DNA of 64,000 bases, from the NCBI GenBank assembly GCA_963971165.1, contig OZ020189.1, positions 992,001-1,056,000 of the forward strand. The letters are read 5' to 3'. Position numbers and translations under genes: made by a program. The notes beneath the pieces are model-generated. The model saw only the letters and a list, made by a program, of their open reading frames with translations. It ran no database searches and was not told the DNA's origin. This DNA is from Philopedon plagiatum. Taxonomy: Eukaryota > Arthropoda > Insecta > Coleoptera > Curculionidae. Of this stretch, positions 32,947 through 44,552 are shown one piece after another. Each line of letters starts with the position of its first letter. Position 1 is the stretch's first letter.

Positions 32947-33067
32947 AAGACTTGCTCTTATCAGCTTCCACCAGCCCATTCGAGGTTAGTATCACGAAAA
33001 AACAAAGGAAAAATGTCACAAATGTCACTAGGCCCGGGGGGCCAGGGCCCCCGTGTCTCAATATCAT
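32947..33067 (-). CDS. probable first coding exon with signal peptide
   Basis: ATG 33067 opens a 40-codon exon that ends at a perfect donor, TCTT|GTAAGT. The peptide has a short charged and Gly/Pro-rich start, then a hydrophobic core (FVTFFLCFFVILTS) and a small-residue cleavage zone (SNGLVEADKS), a good secretory signal. An in-frame TGA lies shortly upstream of the ATG, and a CpG-rich block 220-400 bp further upstream could be its promoter. The next exons would be at lower coordinates; I found none that I could join, so the intron may be very large. Product unknown. Confidence 0.55.
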
Positions 33068-33289
33068 GTCACTTAGATCATAACCACCATTTTTTAGTCA
33101 TTTTTTCACTCGCGGGTATAGAAACGTTTGAAAAATGACGCGAAACGCTTCGCTACACTTCTAAATCATGATTTGGATATAGTAGAGTTCGATTTTTTTT
33201 TCAAAAACTATGTCCAACGGGTCTTAGCAAAGGCTGCAAAATGGATGTGTGTAAGTTTCTACTAGAGGCACAATTCTGTAGTTTGTAAA

Positions 33290-33490
33290 TTTACGTTGGA
33301 CGCCCGCGCACCCATCGCGACGGCAGACGATCGATTCCCTGTCGGCGTCTCCGGCGTCGCGTCGTGGTGACGTTGTCACATTTCCTGTTTGCAGACGCCT
33401 GCATGGGTAGTCCGTGGGGAGATGCGGTAATCGGCAACACTGGCAAATTTGTCTCAAGGTTTTCATATCGGCCTTGTATACGGGATAGGT
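33290..33490 (-). promoter_or_regulatory. CpG-rich block, possible promoter or 5' UTR
   Basis: CpG density rises sharply (runs such as GGACGCCCGCGC, GCGACGGCAGACGATCG, GGCGTCGCGTCGTGG) within otherwise AT-rich DNA. It sits upstream of the signal-peptide exon. Open frames within it look incidental. Confidence 0.4.
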
Positions 33491-33815
33491 GTTTTTTCGC
33501 TGGGGTTAGTTTTATGGGGCGTGTTTGCTAGTACAGTACGTAGAAATGTGAAAGAAAAATAATTATTGAAGCAGAAATCATTATTTTAATAAGTAAGTAG
33601 GTAAGTATCGAGAAGATACCAGAACACTTTTTTTGGCATATTTAAACCAGGTTTAAAGGAAACACTAATGTATGTAGTCGGATCAGTGATCGTTTTTACA
33701 AATACAGGGTATTCTTCACTTGTTTTATCCTACTGACTTTCATATTATAAATTTTGTAATGCGCGGTAAGACGTCCTAGTCATGCGCATTATTAATAAAA
33801 CCTTTTATCTTTCTC

Positions 33816-35047
33816 TTAATAGAGGAGGCAATGTAGATCTGGATCAAAATAAGCAAAAAAATTATGCAATGGATGAAACTAATTGGAATCGGCCCCTAAA
33901 GGTATCCAGATGAACGTATGAAACACTTTCTAAAAATATTTTGTTGCTTATTTTTTTATTAGGAATTTATTGCAAAAAAAGTCGTTTTCTGGTCCTGTAT
34001 TTTTTCGGTTTCCCCGTCATACCTCAGTTATTTATTAAAATAGAATAACGCCATTGGCACCACCGGCAAGATGAAAAAATTTTACACAATTTTGCTACTA
34101 ACCACTTTTGTCTACGACCAATAGATTCGTCAGTACTTAAAAAATAAAAAACCGCTCAAAAAGTAACCGCGCGAGCGCGCAGCGATAAATACTTAGAAGC
34201 GTCGCGCGCTATAAGTAAATGCTTATAACTTTTGATTAACTAAAGATATTTGAATAAAACAAAATCGCACGTATAAATCACCAAGACAATCAATTAATTA
34301 TATTTTTTGGAATGTTTGAATCTCCGGTATTCTTGGTTAAGTCTGAAAATTTCCACTTGGTTAATTCAAGCCCTGCATTTATAAACAAGTTTAAAAAAAG
34401 TAAAAAGTAAGTATTGTAATCTCTTTCCGAGACTACTATCTACGAATTCTGTGAGGAGTGTATACATAGGATTCTTATTTTTTTGTTACGGCAAATTTTC
34501 AGTGTTGTCTATTTTACGAAAACTGCATTTTCGCGTGTTTGCCGCTTAAAAAAGCCAATTATTATTAGTAATTAGTAATTTTTCAATTCTAAAAATAATA
34601 GTTACCGTAGTTATCAGTAAGGTAAAACATTTACTTTCAGATGGTGTGACTGGTTTGACAAAAACTTTAATTTTTCAGTGAGTTTTATTGGCATAAAGTT
34701 GAAGTTATCTGGAGAAAGCTGAAAATATCGCTAAAACAAAATTGTTATAAAAATATAATGAAGAAAGATAATCATCTGAAACTTGGTATCTGAAACTTGG
34801 TAAAGTTGTAGATAAATATGTCTTCTATTGACATTTAACCATATATATGATCGTTTTTGCTTATTGTGTTTGCTATTTTAATAAATATCTTAGATATGAC
34901 GAAAAACCTGAAAAAAGACATGATAAAAAAACTACTTTTTGCAATATATTAATAAAAAAATAGCAACAAATTATTTTTATAATACGTTCCATACGTTCAT
35001 CTAGCCACCTAAGGACCCATCCAGATCTAACTTGCCTCCTCTATTAA
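33816..35047. repeat. 1.23-kb foldback element bordered by TTAA
   Basis: Outer arms 33,816-34,040 and 34,880-35,047 are inverted repeats (start TTAATAGAGGAGGCAA, end TTGCCTCCTCTATTAA) with many substitutions further in. TTAA at both borders is the target of piggyBac-superfamily elements, but could equally be the end of the repeat. The interior carries no ORF; two short direct repeats (TGAAACTTGGTA) occur at 34,778-34,802. Confidence 0.75.
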
Positions 35048-35668
35048 GGTTTTTTCAGATCATTACGTTTTGAAATGTCTAAAACACGAAGAATATGGAA
35101 CATTCACGTCGGTCTGTCGGTCTGTGGGTCTGCTTGCTGGCTCGAGAACTTAAGGTCCCGTTATGTGGTATTGAACATATGATCTTTTTCAACATTTTCT
35201 CAATAAAAATAAAAATTTCCTGTAAAACCATGGACGAAAAATAAACTATGGAAGCCGTATTCTTCTCTACTAAGTGAAGCTTTATTCGGGCCTGAACTAA
35301 TTTTGAATGCAGTTGCATGCTGCAGTATAGCAGCGTTCTCGGATGTGTATTGCTTCCGGCTCAACAATCCGTACCCTGAAATTCTTCCCCCGCGGGGTAT
35401 TGCTGTTTCTGTCTCGGCTACACAGCTGTGCATCATGTTGTTCATACGAAAACAAAATTATTTGCTTGTAGTGAATCTTAGATTTTATCAAGGGCGTCGC
35501 CAACCGTGGGCCAGGAGGGGGGCAAGATGGGAGAGAGGATGGGGGAAATATGAAACGTAGGTACAAATAAGTACAACGATTAAAATATTTAAACAAAGGT
35601 GTGACACGTTCTACACCTCTAAATGAGGTATATATTGTAAATTTATTTACAGATGGAACAAATAAAGT

Positions 35669-35692
35669 ATTATTATTATTATTATTATTATT
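35669..35692 (+). repeat. (ATT)n microsatellite
   Basis: About eight ATT units; preceded by AATAAAG at 35,660. Confidence 0.9.
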
Positions 35693-35924
35693 GACGAAAA
35701 ATTCATAAAAAAATTAAAAGAAATTAAAAAATTAAAGAAATTCAAAGAAAATTAATTTAAACCTAATATTCTCGGGTTTTTTGCGAATTTGTCGACCACT
35801 AAGTCCAGCTAAGTCTTATTATTTTGCTGTGCGTTAGCGGAGGAGCAAATTGTTGGGAAGCGCAAATTCCACGGCTATGTTTTCCTTAGTCAGTTAGCCC
35901 TGGGGGCAGTATTGAATCCAGGTA

Positions 35925-36060
35925 TCTCTCCGGGGGAATTGAGCCCCCCCCCCCCCCCGAGATGCACAGTGCCCCCCGAAGATTATGCATTATGTATATG
36001 CATGTGTATATATGAAAATTGTGCCACAGCCCCCCACCCCCCCGAAATTATCAAATGCTC
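35925..36060. repeat. C-rich tracts
   Basis: A run of about 17 C near 35,944 and further C-runs (CCCCCCACCCCCCC near 36,033) around TGCCACAG. They resemble the G/C-rich ends of hAT-like MITEs, but I cannot define ends. Confidence 0.5.
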
Positions 36061-36338
36061 TCCCGGAGAAAAATGTCTGGATTTAACACGGCCTGGAAGA
36101 CAATCCAGAGTTAACGAGTACTTGTCTAGATATATACATTTATTTCCGCAGGGAAGATGTGGTATATTCGGGATGTTTTTTGAATGCACTTTGCATCCCC
36201 TATGTAATTGGTTGAAGCAAGATGGCTGCCTTTTTGCCTTTAAGATTTACAGACTGACGCACTTAGACACGCCATGTTAGAAATAATAACAGTTTCGTAA
36301 ATCAATTGATGACATTGTACGAGAAAATGATCACTTAC

Positions 36339-36440
36339 GTACATCACGGTAACTCTGGAGTGCACTCCAGATGAGTCAGCTGTGTTGACCACTACAGTGT
36401 GATATGTTTTAGCGCTATTTTTAAACGACACCGTTTTCAT
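36339..36440 (-). CDS. candidate coding exon ending at GTAAGT donor
   Basis: From ATG 36,440, 34 codons run to a strong donor TAC|GTAAGT with phase 0. The peptide contains AKTYHTVVVNTADSSGVHSR and uses mixed, host-like codons, unlike the AT-rich surroundings. An in-frame extension to an AG at about 36,456 exists, so it could be internal. No family recognised and no partner exon found; moderate to low confidence. Confidence 0.3.
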
Positions 36441-36484
36441 TTCATTTTTATTCACCTATCTATGTAGATAGTTGAAAATTACAT

Positions 36485-36710
36485 CTGAAATTATTGAAAT
36501 GACATTGAGAAAATACCAATTTTTTAGTGGTATTCTTACCGGCTTAAAGAAAATTTTAAACAAATACATGTTACTAAAGTTCTAATATTTGTTTACAAAA
36601 TTTCTTTTTTCAAGCCGATAAGAATACCGGCAAAGTCATTTCAATAATTTGAGATCTAATTCTTAATACAATTTAAATTTTATTTCAATAAGTGGGGAGG
36701 GTTTGATAAA
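36485..36710. repeat. inverted repeat shared with 14.75 kb
   Basis: 36,488-36,540 and 36,605-36,655 are inverted relative to each other around AAATTATTGAAATGAC and GATAAGAATACCGGC. The right half matches 14,745-14,850. Confidence 0.65.
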
Positions 36711-36839
36711 AATTGTTTAACCTCTTGCTATCATAAGAAGCTTATTTTCAAACCGCCAATTAATTAAAGAACATAAAATATTCATTACATTTTATTTTAA
36801 AGACATTTGTTTCAACAAGTCGCCATTTTGTATTCAGGG

Positions 36840-36990
36840 CGAATAATGACGTAATATTCTAGGATCATAAAGTACTCAATACGACCTTTAAAATGATGTA
36901 TCGCAAGACCCCTCTTTCCTTTTAAAATATTTTCCAAGATGGCGTCCAGCAGCCATCTTGATTTTTGCGACAGTCACTTGTGCACGAGTC
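36840..36990 (-). repeat. second copy of the 12.6-kb dispersed repeat
   Basis: Inverted relative to 12,635-12,790; landmarks ATATTCTAGGATCATAAAGT and CCAGCAGCCATCTTGATT. Confidence 0.7.
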
Positions 36991-37905
36991 GCTTAGTTAT
37001 GTAGGGAGTTAAAATAGCAAAAATGTGACCTCCGATACTGGTGCTTTAAGGAAATTGATGAGATGATAATTTCCAGGCGGCACTTTGAAATGTTTTTATA
37101 CATTTTGAGTTAGTAAAAAATTAAAATGGATAGACTATACCAAAAGGTTTCAGTTGCAATAAGATTTTTCATACCATAAAGGGCGAAGAAATAACATATT
37201 TTGTTTAATTTGGCTTTAACACTAGCTGAGAATGAAGGTTCAAATATTTATGCTGGGTGGAAAGTTAAAAACAAAATCTGTGTATTTTTACTTTTAAAAC
37301 TTAATATACTACTTAACTCTTTTCGCGGGGGAAGTTCGGTGCAAAGACTTTTACAGATTCTTTTTGAATGGGTCCATATAAAAGCAACTGTTCGCCAAAG
37401 TTAAAAATTACCGTTTTCAGGAGTTTACAAGCTTCTGATTTTTGTGAATTTAATGGAATATAATATTGTAGTATATTATTGAATGTGGGTGTGGTACACT
37501 CTATAAGGTAGTCTATCATCGACTAGAATAAATTTTATTTACGAGTATTTCCCATATCTGTAGATAACTGTATTTTTTCAGATTTCGGTAACACGTACAC
37601 TGAATGGTGCGATTGCACTGGATAAAAATAGTCGGCAGTAGCTAGAACATTAAGTGCAATTACTATTACAATTGGGCAATTTTTCGCCAAATTGGGATAA
37701 TAATATTAGCCTGTTCGAGACTATATGTTGACTCTTTTTTAGGGGGTCCTACTTTTTATTTTAAAAATGTACCTTAATAATTACGATATTGCAGTACGTC
37801 TTATCAAAATTGATAACTCTGGTCGTAATGATTTACAAAAAAATTAATTATCCAACTTAAAAATGAGATGTTCTGTGCTTTCTTAAGGTTAAAATAGACT
37901 AAGTA

Positions 37906-38193
37906 CTAACGTACCGTGGGCGTCTGAAGAGAAGGGGCATGCAATCTATTGACATGGGATTTAAAGAATTGGAGATTAGGAGGGGAAGGGAAAACATCTG
38001 CAAGCAATCTGTTCCATGATCTGGAAACCTCAAGTAAAAATGAGCTAAAGCTTCTTGTTGTTCTGCTAGAAACTGTCGAGGGGGAAATAGTAGTGGTTAC
38101 CTCTTCTGAGCAAAATCCATGGAAATATCGGTAGAAAAGGGACAGATTCCCAACAGTGAGGCGATGAGCAAGATTGGCCCTTTTTTGGATAGA

Positions 38194-38224
<31 letters not shown>

Positions 38225-38245
38225 TTAAGTGTCAAAGGTGATGCT
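37906..38245 (-). mobile_element. LINE A, 5'-truncated copy inserted in LINE B
   Basis: Minus-strand frame: HRLTVGNLSLFYRYFHGFCS, an internally deleted middle, then LEVSRSWNRLLADVFPSPPN and the terminal LQTPTVR stop. It carries an internal (GATA)n expansion and stops abruptly at about 38,246 where LINE B begins, consistent with insertion of a 5'-truncated copy. Confidence 0.8.
38195..38224 (+). repeat. (GATA)n microsatellite in LINE A
   Basis: About seven GATA units replace the AT-rich codons after WIRKSA-type sequence of the LINE; reading frame is kept as a Tyr/Leu/Ser/Ile repeat. Confidence 0.9.
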
Positions 38246-39005
38246 CTTCGCCGGTAACAATATTCTATATTAGATTTTATTTGCTTTGATATTTCATCCT
38301 TAACAATGGTAAAAAGCAACGGACTGAGTACCCCACACTGTCGTACTCCTCTGGTTATTTGAAAATTTTCTGTTGTTTTTCCTCCTGCCCGTACAACATT
38401 TTCTGTTTTTCTATATATGCTTCTAACTATTTCAATGATCTTTCTATTTATATAAGTAGTGCAAAGTAATGATATGCCTCAAAAAATTATTACAGATATT
38501 AAAACTCCTTTTTTATGTATTGGAGTAATTATTGCTGTGCTCCATTCATCGGGTATAGTTTGTGTTAAGTTAAGTTTAACATTTTCTGTAGTAAAGTTAT
38601 CCCTCCGTGTCCTATCTATTTAATCATCTCTGGCCTTAATTCATCTGTCCCTGGTGCTTTACCTACTTTGATTTTATTTATTGCTTCTACTATTTCGGCT
38701 TTTGTTATTTCTCTTTCGTCTTCTTCCTGTTCTAATTTTTCTTCATCTAGGTGTTCTTCTTGCGTTGTGCCCATTTTTTCAGTTTCTTCTTGTAATTCTA
38801 TGTGACCTCTGCTTAGTAACTGCTCGTAGTATTCTTTCCCTCTTTGGGTTATTTTGTTTCCTTCTGTAATAGTTTTTCCTTCTTTATCTTTAATATTTTT
38901 TAACGAATTTATCTTTTTTTTTTCAAGCCTCTTAGGATGCGATACAGCATTTTTGCATTGCCTGCAGTGTTTTCTTCCATCTTCACTCCAAACTCCTCCC
39001 ATACT
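38246..39005 (-). pseudogene. LINE B reverse-transcriptase remnant
   Basis: A second non-LTR family. From 39,002: LEKKKINSLKNIKDKEGKTI, a linker, then REITKAEIVEAINKIKVGKA and PGTDELRPEMIK; downstream IPDEWSTAIITPIHKKG, and near 38,340 ITRGVRQCGVLSPLLFTIV. Order and motifs are those of a reverse transcriptase palm. Internal deletion after the HKKG block and frame breaks make it dead. Confidence 0.8.
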
Positions 39006-39009
39006 TTTA

Positions 39010-39840
39010 TTTTCACCATTTATACAATGTGTTGCGAAAACCTATGAAGACTTTCACACACAAACTTGGGGTGGCTACTTATTTGAATAAGCAACCGAGA
39101 GTAGACTGTATAGCGGGTGGTTCAAGAATACAACTTATTTTTTCCAACAAAACAACAATAAAAAGTATCTTTATTTTACTTTAAAACAAAGAAAGATATT
39201 TACCTTTAAATATATAAATAAATAAAAATGATTACTGTATGGGTTAGTATCTAACTACTACAAAAAACATTACATTAAACATGTCACACAAATATTACCT
39301 ATCAAAGAATACAAGTACCTAAGTACTTTGCCCGACAATAATAAAAAGCGGACGCACTGTAATAAATCAGTCAAAAATTCGTAGCAATGTTTTTAATTTA
39401 CGGAAATAATTCAAAACGATTGACAATTTTAAGCGCACTGCACTGGTTGTAAGTCAGTGGGTGTTTAGTTAATTCAACTTCAATTTGAATCAAAAGAATT
39501 ATGTTGATATTTCAACTTTTAATCACTAATCTTGTGATGGGTTCGAAGGACCATTTTTTATATTAAATAAAAGCAAGCAGCTGATTTGCTAGCTCAAACA
39601 GAAGAGTAAATGTTTTTACATAAGAGAAGTTACTTGCATAAACTTTCACTCAATTAAACTGGGTTTCCCCTACCTTAGTTTTCAGCAACTGGTGGTATCT
39701 GCTTTAAAACCATCAAAATAAATCACAACTATTTTCCATTACATAACACTGGAGGACTGCCAGAACACAGGCGGATTAGAGACTTCAGAGAGCAAATAAC
39801 TTTTGTAGTTCACCGTTGCACTGTTGAATTAGCTTTTATT
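39010..39840. other. intergenic, no gene seen
   Basis: AT-rich, no repeat partner noted. Confidence 0.4.
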
Positions 39841-39843
39841 TAG

Positions 39844-40289
39844 TTGCTAGAGGGAAGCAGTTAATTTGACTTGGGTTGGGACAATAGAGTATTCAACTAA
39901 TACCGTTAGAGAATAAACGGAATTCAACACGAGTTTCAAACAAGAGTAAGAACAACGGGTAATTTCAATCAGAGTACGCTAGAGTATAAGCGTATAACAA
40001 CTCGTATTTACTTTTACTTATCTGCTAGAGCGTAAGCCGATAATTGGTACTTGAGGTTTAAAAACACTAGAGAGAATCTGACTGTTATCACTAGAGCGTA
40101 AGTGCAGTCGAGAGAGAGATCGCTAGAGCATTAGCGTATCGCACAAGAGAACTTTCAGAGAGACTTGCAGCAACTTTGCTACTTGTTGAACTGAGAGCAA
40201 TTTACTAGAGGCCGCGAGAGAATACGCGGATTACCGAGATCAACGTGTTGACTTCACCGGTTCACCGCCTGCTGGAGCGAGAGTGCTCC
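39844..40289 (+). other. cluster of hairpins with conserved AGAG-type loop
   Basis: Six elements have the form stem, 8-nt loop AGAGNNTA (one AGAGCATT), stem: CCGTT/AACGG (39,903), TACGCT/AGCGTA (39,975), CTGCT/AGCCG (40,022), CACT/AGTG (40,089), CGCT/AGCG (40,121) and CCGCG/CGCGG (40,212). A seventh, TTGCT/AGCAG (39,844), has a 7-nt loop, and GGAGC/GCTCC (40,274) encloses GAGAGT. Loop sequence is conserved while stems differ in sequence but keep pairing, which indicates selection on structure or shared origin. Function unknown; no ORF. Confidence 0.7.
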
Positions 40290-40299
40290 GGGCCATAGA

Positions 40300-43200
40300 T
40301 TAGGTTTGTTATGCTCCGGGCGTCTGACGTTTGCTTGCCAACAAGCTTCTTGAGTCGGGTCACGAGGGTAAATGGCATGCATTTCATTGGCTCAACTAGG
40401 TCGCGTCAGAGAGAGCTCACGGCTGACTGCGTTGGTACGCGGTAGATCTCAAAGGATTCTAAGAATTTATCCTTTCTATTTAACTGAGTTTTGAGGCAAT
40501 AAAATTATAATATTTAGCATTTTAGCAAGTCGATACGCGTTGCTATACATTTTTATGCTTTTAGAGAGAGAATTTTATGAAAGAGAATCTTATTTTATTT
40601 TTATACAGAGTGGTCCAAATATTTAAGAAGAACGTAAATCTAGTTGGAGAGTTCTCCAACACAATGCTTTTTTAAAATTATTTGTATCAGATCGCTTCCC
40701 CCCTTTATAATTGTCATCGCACGCCACTTGGGGATACAAATAAAAAACTTGCACCCCGACAACGGTCGTTTACAAATAAAATGAAATATAAAATAATCCA
40801 ATAGATCTGACAATCGGAGCCTTTTCACCCAAATCGCTGATTCTAAAAAGGAACTTAAAGACCGTTTGAAAACATCAAGAGGTTGACATTATTCGACAGT
40901 TATTGTGAACAACATTACGAGTCGTCTTATTGTGATTTCTCAAGCACAAAGTCGACAGTAAACAAACGATGATTGCCAATTTCCTGGAAAATGGAAATGG
41001 ACTTTTTTGCATTTCTCTCTCCGATGTGCTCGAGCGAGCGAGCGGCTTTCCTTCGGAGCTTTATAACTATTTAAGCTTTATGAGCTTTGAGAGGTAAGTC
41101 AGTATGAATTTAAATTCGTTCTAAATTTTTGTTGTTCGTTATAAAGACAGAAAAACTAAGAAAATAAGTTATTCTTGGTTCAGCTGTACCAGGTGATTGC
41201 GCGGACTAATTTTATGTCTTGAAGATAAGATTTGTCGATAGTAAGCTTTTGTGTTAAGGTATAGTTGGATATTCTGCACATTTTAAAAATATTTTGAATT
41301 ATACAGGATGCGTTCAAAAAGTGGGGTGTCACAAAGTTAGATTTTTTAAAATGGGACAGCCCTATACTTGAATGGATTTTTTAATTCTATGTGTAATTTC
41401 ATTACTTTTTCACTGTTCTGTATACGGAAAAGCCATCGTTTTCAAGATAATTCGACTTGTACTGAAAATTTAGCATCTGCAAGCATATCTTTGTTGAGAA
41501 AATACTACTTAAATTTTGACCCCAAGCGATTCGTAATTTGTATCCTGAGTAAATTAAGTCAAAAGAACATATCCACTATGAAATATTGGACATCTCACTT
41601 ACAGGGTGTTTTATTTCTAGGTCCAAGTCCAAAGTCAGAAAACATTTAATTAAAAAATGTCACTTTTATCAAATGGAACACCCTATATATTTTTCTGACA
41701 TCTTATAACTCGTCAAAAACTATTTCCATTTTGTAAAGAATGTCCTGTCCCTATCTCTAATAGTTTTTGAAATATTTGAATTTTTCGGGATTTTCTTTTC
41801 TCGTTATAGCATCTTTTTAACATGCTTTTTAGCTTCACCTCCCAGTAAGCATTTTATTCCTAACAGGGAAATGCATCATTGGCGACATCGCTGTTAGGTC
41901 GCATTTCCTTTATTCAGGGTCAAAATCCACACAAAATATTAAGTGACGACACAACCCGTTTGCAGTTTTTGGTTGGGGGTAAAAATATAATTAAGAAGTT
42001 TATATAAAGGATAAACATCTTAAATTCCTGTGTTCTATGAAACTGGGACTGACTAACAACTATTGAAATATTAACGCAAAATACATATTTGTTCTTCTTT
42101 ACATTACTTGGAGCGGGTGTTATGCGAATGAGTAACAGGAACGCCGACCCGATATAAAGTTGAGAACAGAGGGCATCACAGAAGATTTCTTTCGTTATTG
42201 AGAAAGGAGTGACAATTGCGCCCTAGAAACTTTTGGTTTCAGTTTAAAGCTGAAGTCACAGTGCCTTTATAAAGTGTATCTATCCTTCTGAAACTAAGAC
42301 TTTCAATATTGACAGTTAAAAATTGTGAAACGGGTATGTATGATAAATTAAACAATTTTTATCGCGTCTTTAACTCACACATCAAACGTCACTGTTCGCA
42401 GAGAGGCTGTATTATAGATCTATTTTCATTATATAATATATCCGAGAATAAGGAATATTTTTTTAGCCTTATTATAACTTGTTTATCCTAATAAAAATAT
42501 TTACTCATTATTGCTATTTTTTATTTATTTATTTAAAAACTTTTTCTCCAATCCCAGTATTGTAAATTATTGGTTAGAGGGAGTATTGTTTCTTAGAGGG
42601 GTAGGAAACAATTTTAAGTAGTATGAAATAAGAAGGTTAATCTGGCTATCCTGACACTGTTTTTACTTAGATAGTAAAAACGAGATTTTTCCATATGCTT
42701 TTTGTGTTCAGTAAAATCAAAGGTATGTTGGTATAAAACCTTAAAACTTATGTATTTTGCCAGATTAGGAACTTTTTTTTATGACAATTCCGATAAAACA
42801 ATTTTGGAATCACTTAGGTGTCCATCCGTCTGTCGCAGGTGATTTGCTCTGAAACTATTCGACATACAAATTTGAAATTTAGCACAGAGATAGTGTGGTG
42901 GTCCAATTATAGATGTGAAGTATAAAAAGTTGAATTTTGATTTTGAGGGTTAATTTCAGAGGATAAATTGGAAAATGTAAAAAAAAATTCAAGGGCATCG
43001 CTTAAAAATTTCTGTCCCCCACCCTTATCACCAAAAGGATCGCTCAGAAAAATCTGAAAAAAGTCATGAAACACTACTTGTTTATTTCCTTATAACTGCT
43101 GAACGATTGGTTCTAATGAAAAAGTTATGAATAAAAAATATTTCTCACGATGTAAGGAACAACTTTTGTCCTGATACGTTTTTCAAAATTTTTAATTTGA

Positions 43201-43370
43201 CTCAGTCGAAACGCTGCCCATGTGGTACGGCGTTGGTGCCTTCGGCGGCGGGTAGCGCAGCAGATGAGCGGAGATCGGGCGGCCGAGGTTTGCTCAGGTT
43301 AAGTGGGGGACTGATGACATGGAACACTAATTATTGTGCAAGTATAGCTTGCACTTGACCGAATTTTTTT
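40300..43370. other. intergenic, no supported gene
   Basis: A GC-rich spot at 41,030-41,100 ends in GAGAG|GTAAGT and could be a non-coding first exon (plus strand), unproven. Around 41,300-41,690 lie decayed ends of the ACAGGRTG / ACACCCTAT type. The phrase ACAAATTTGAAATTTAGCAC at 42,865 belongs to the insect repeat type of the 26.9-kb array. Confidence 0.4.
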
Positions 43371-43375
43371 GTATA

Positions 43376-43595
43376 GTGTGTGTTTTAAACATATTACTTT
43401 TAGGCAGTATAGATTTCAGAGACTAGATTATCTTGGTGTTTATTATTTAAGTTGAACGGTGAGTACAAGTCCGGCCCTGTCTTTTTAGCCAAGCTCTAAA
43501 CGTAAAATAGACCAGACTTCAAGAGGAGGGTGCCATAAATGACAAGTGACTTGGCCACCGTATTGCGAGACCTAAGAAAAAGTGTACTATACCCT
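43376..43595 (+). mobile_element. 5' end of an unidentified retroelement (copy 2)
   Basis: Direct-orientation partner of 20,908-21,125. The conserved ATG at 43,538 again starts MTSDLATVLRDLRKSV. Upstream is a different, GC-rich 180-bp sequence (43,200-43,375) that might be the rest of the 5' UTR in this copy. Confidence 0.65.
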
Positions 43596-43599
43596 AGAA

Positions 43600-44440
43600 T
43601 TTTAATTCCATACTACAGGTCGTCATGTTGAGTTAAACCTCATACAATATTCCACACATTCTCTGGTTTAATGCGTTAACCTAAAGAAATAAATATATTT
43701 TTTAAACATTAATCTACAGCAACGATTTAAAAGTCACAATTTAACATTCATATTATTATTTTGGACGATACTTACGATAGCAATATGCTTTAAGCAGGAA
43801 TAGGTTTGTTTTTTGGCGAATGCGCAAGAAAAGTAGCAGAATTTCGCAGCAAAAGTAGCCGACTTTATTTCAAAACAACGAAAAGAATGGAGGATAAAAA
43901 TTTTTAAATATTTTTTACCAAGCGGAATAATGGGGGAAATAATAATCTTAGCGTCTTCTCCTGATGGTCTCCGACTTAATGCCCTTAAGAGTAGTAATCA
44001 GGTTCTATGGATACTATTTGTTTTTACAGATCGCTCGAGTGAGCGGTCTGTATCGCCCCCCACCCCCACCCCCACCCCCTCTCTGTTCGTTTCGGAGCTA
44101 TTAAACGTAAAATGTCCGTAATTTTCCGCTATTTTCCTTAATATCGGATATAGATCGCAAAAGTGGATCAATTCGATTTTAGTTTTCGAAAGTTATAGAT
44201 GAACCGGTGCTAGAGAACCCTATTGATATTAATGGGAATCGGAAAATGGGAAGAAATTGTTTTGAATTTTTTAGGTCGAAAAATGTCATTTGCAGACTAC
44301 TCGAAAACGGTAGGTCGGTCGAAAAACGGTTTGAAATGTCAAACTTTAGAAACCGAAATACTTGGTTTATGCCATACATCTGCCTATAGGTACCTAGAAC
44401 CACTGGAAATTGGACAAATTTGGGAAAAACTGAAAATTAC
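43600..44440. other. intergenic, no gene seen
   Basis: Contains an imperfect palindrome AGATCGCTCGAGTGAGCGG at 44,030 followed by (CCCCCA)n. No supported ORF. Confidence 0.4.
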
Positions 44441-44552
44441 GATTTTTGACCCAAATTTTTAAGTTTTAAATTTTTTTAGGGGTCAAAATGGATCTAAATC
44501 AAAATTCTATTTACATCATCGGAAAGAGTTTGTCGAAATACGTAATAGTCAT

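Noticed and set aside
33224..33466. 80-codon minus-strand frame in the CpG-rich block
   Set aside because: High-GC DNA lowers stop frequency; the peptide is Arg/Cys-rich without domain features, more likely promoter or 5' UTR.
38681..39090. Plus-strand frames rich in Leu and Phe
   Set aside because: Antisense to the LINE B reverse-transcriptase remnant.
39844..40289. Reading the hairpin cluster as an LTR or simple GA-rich repeat
   Set aside because: No direct repeat pair of LTR length is present and the stems differ from each other, which simple-repeat expansion does not explain.
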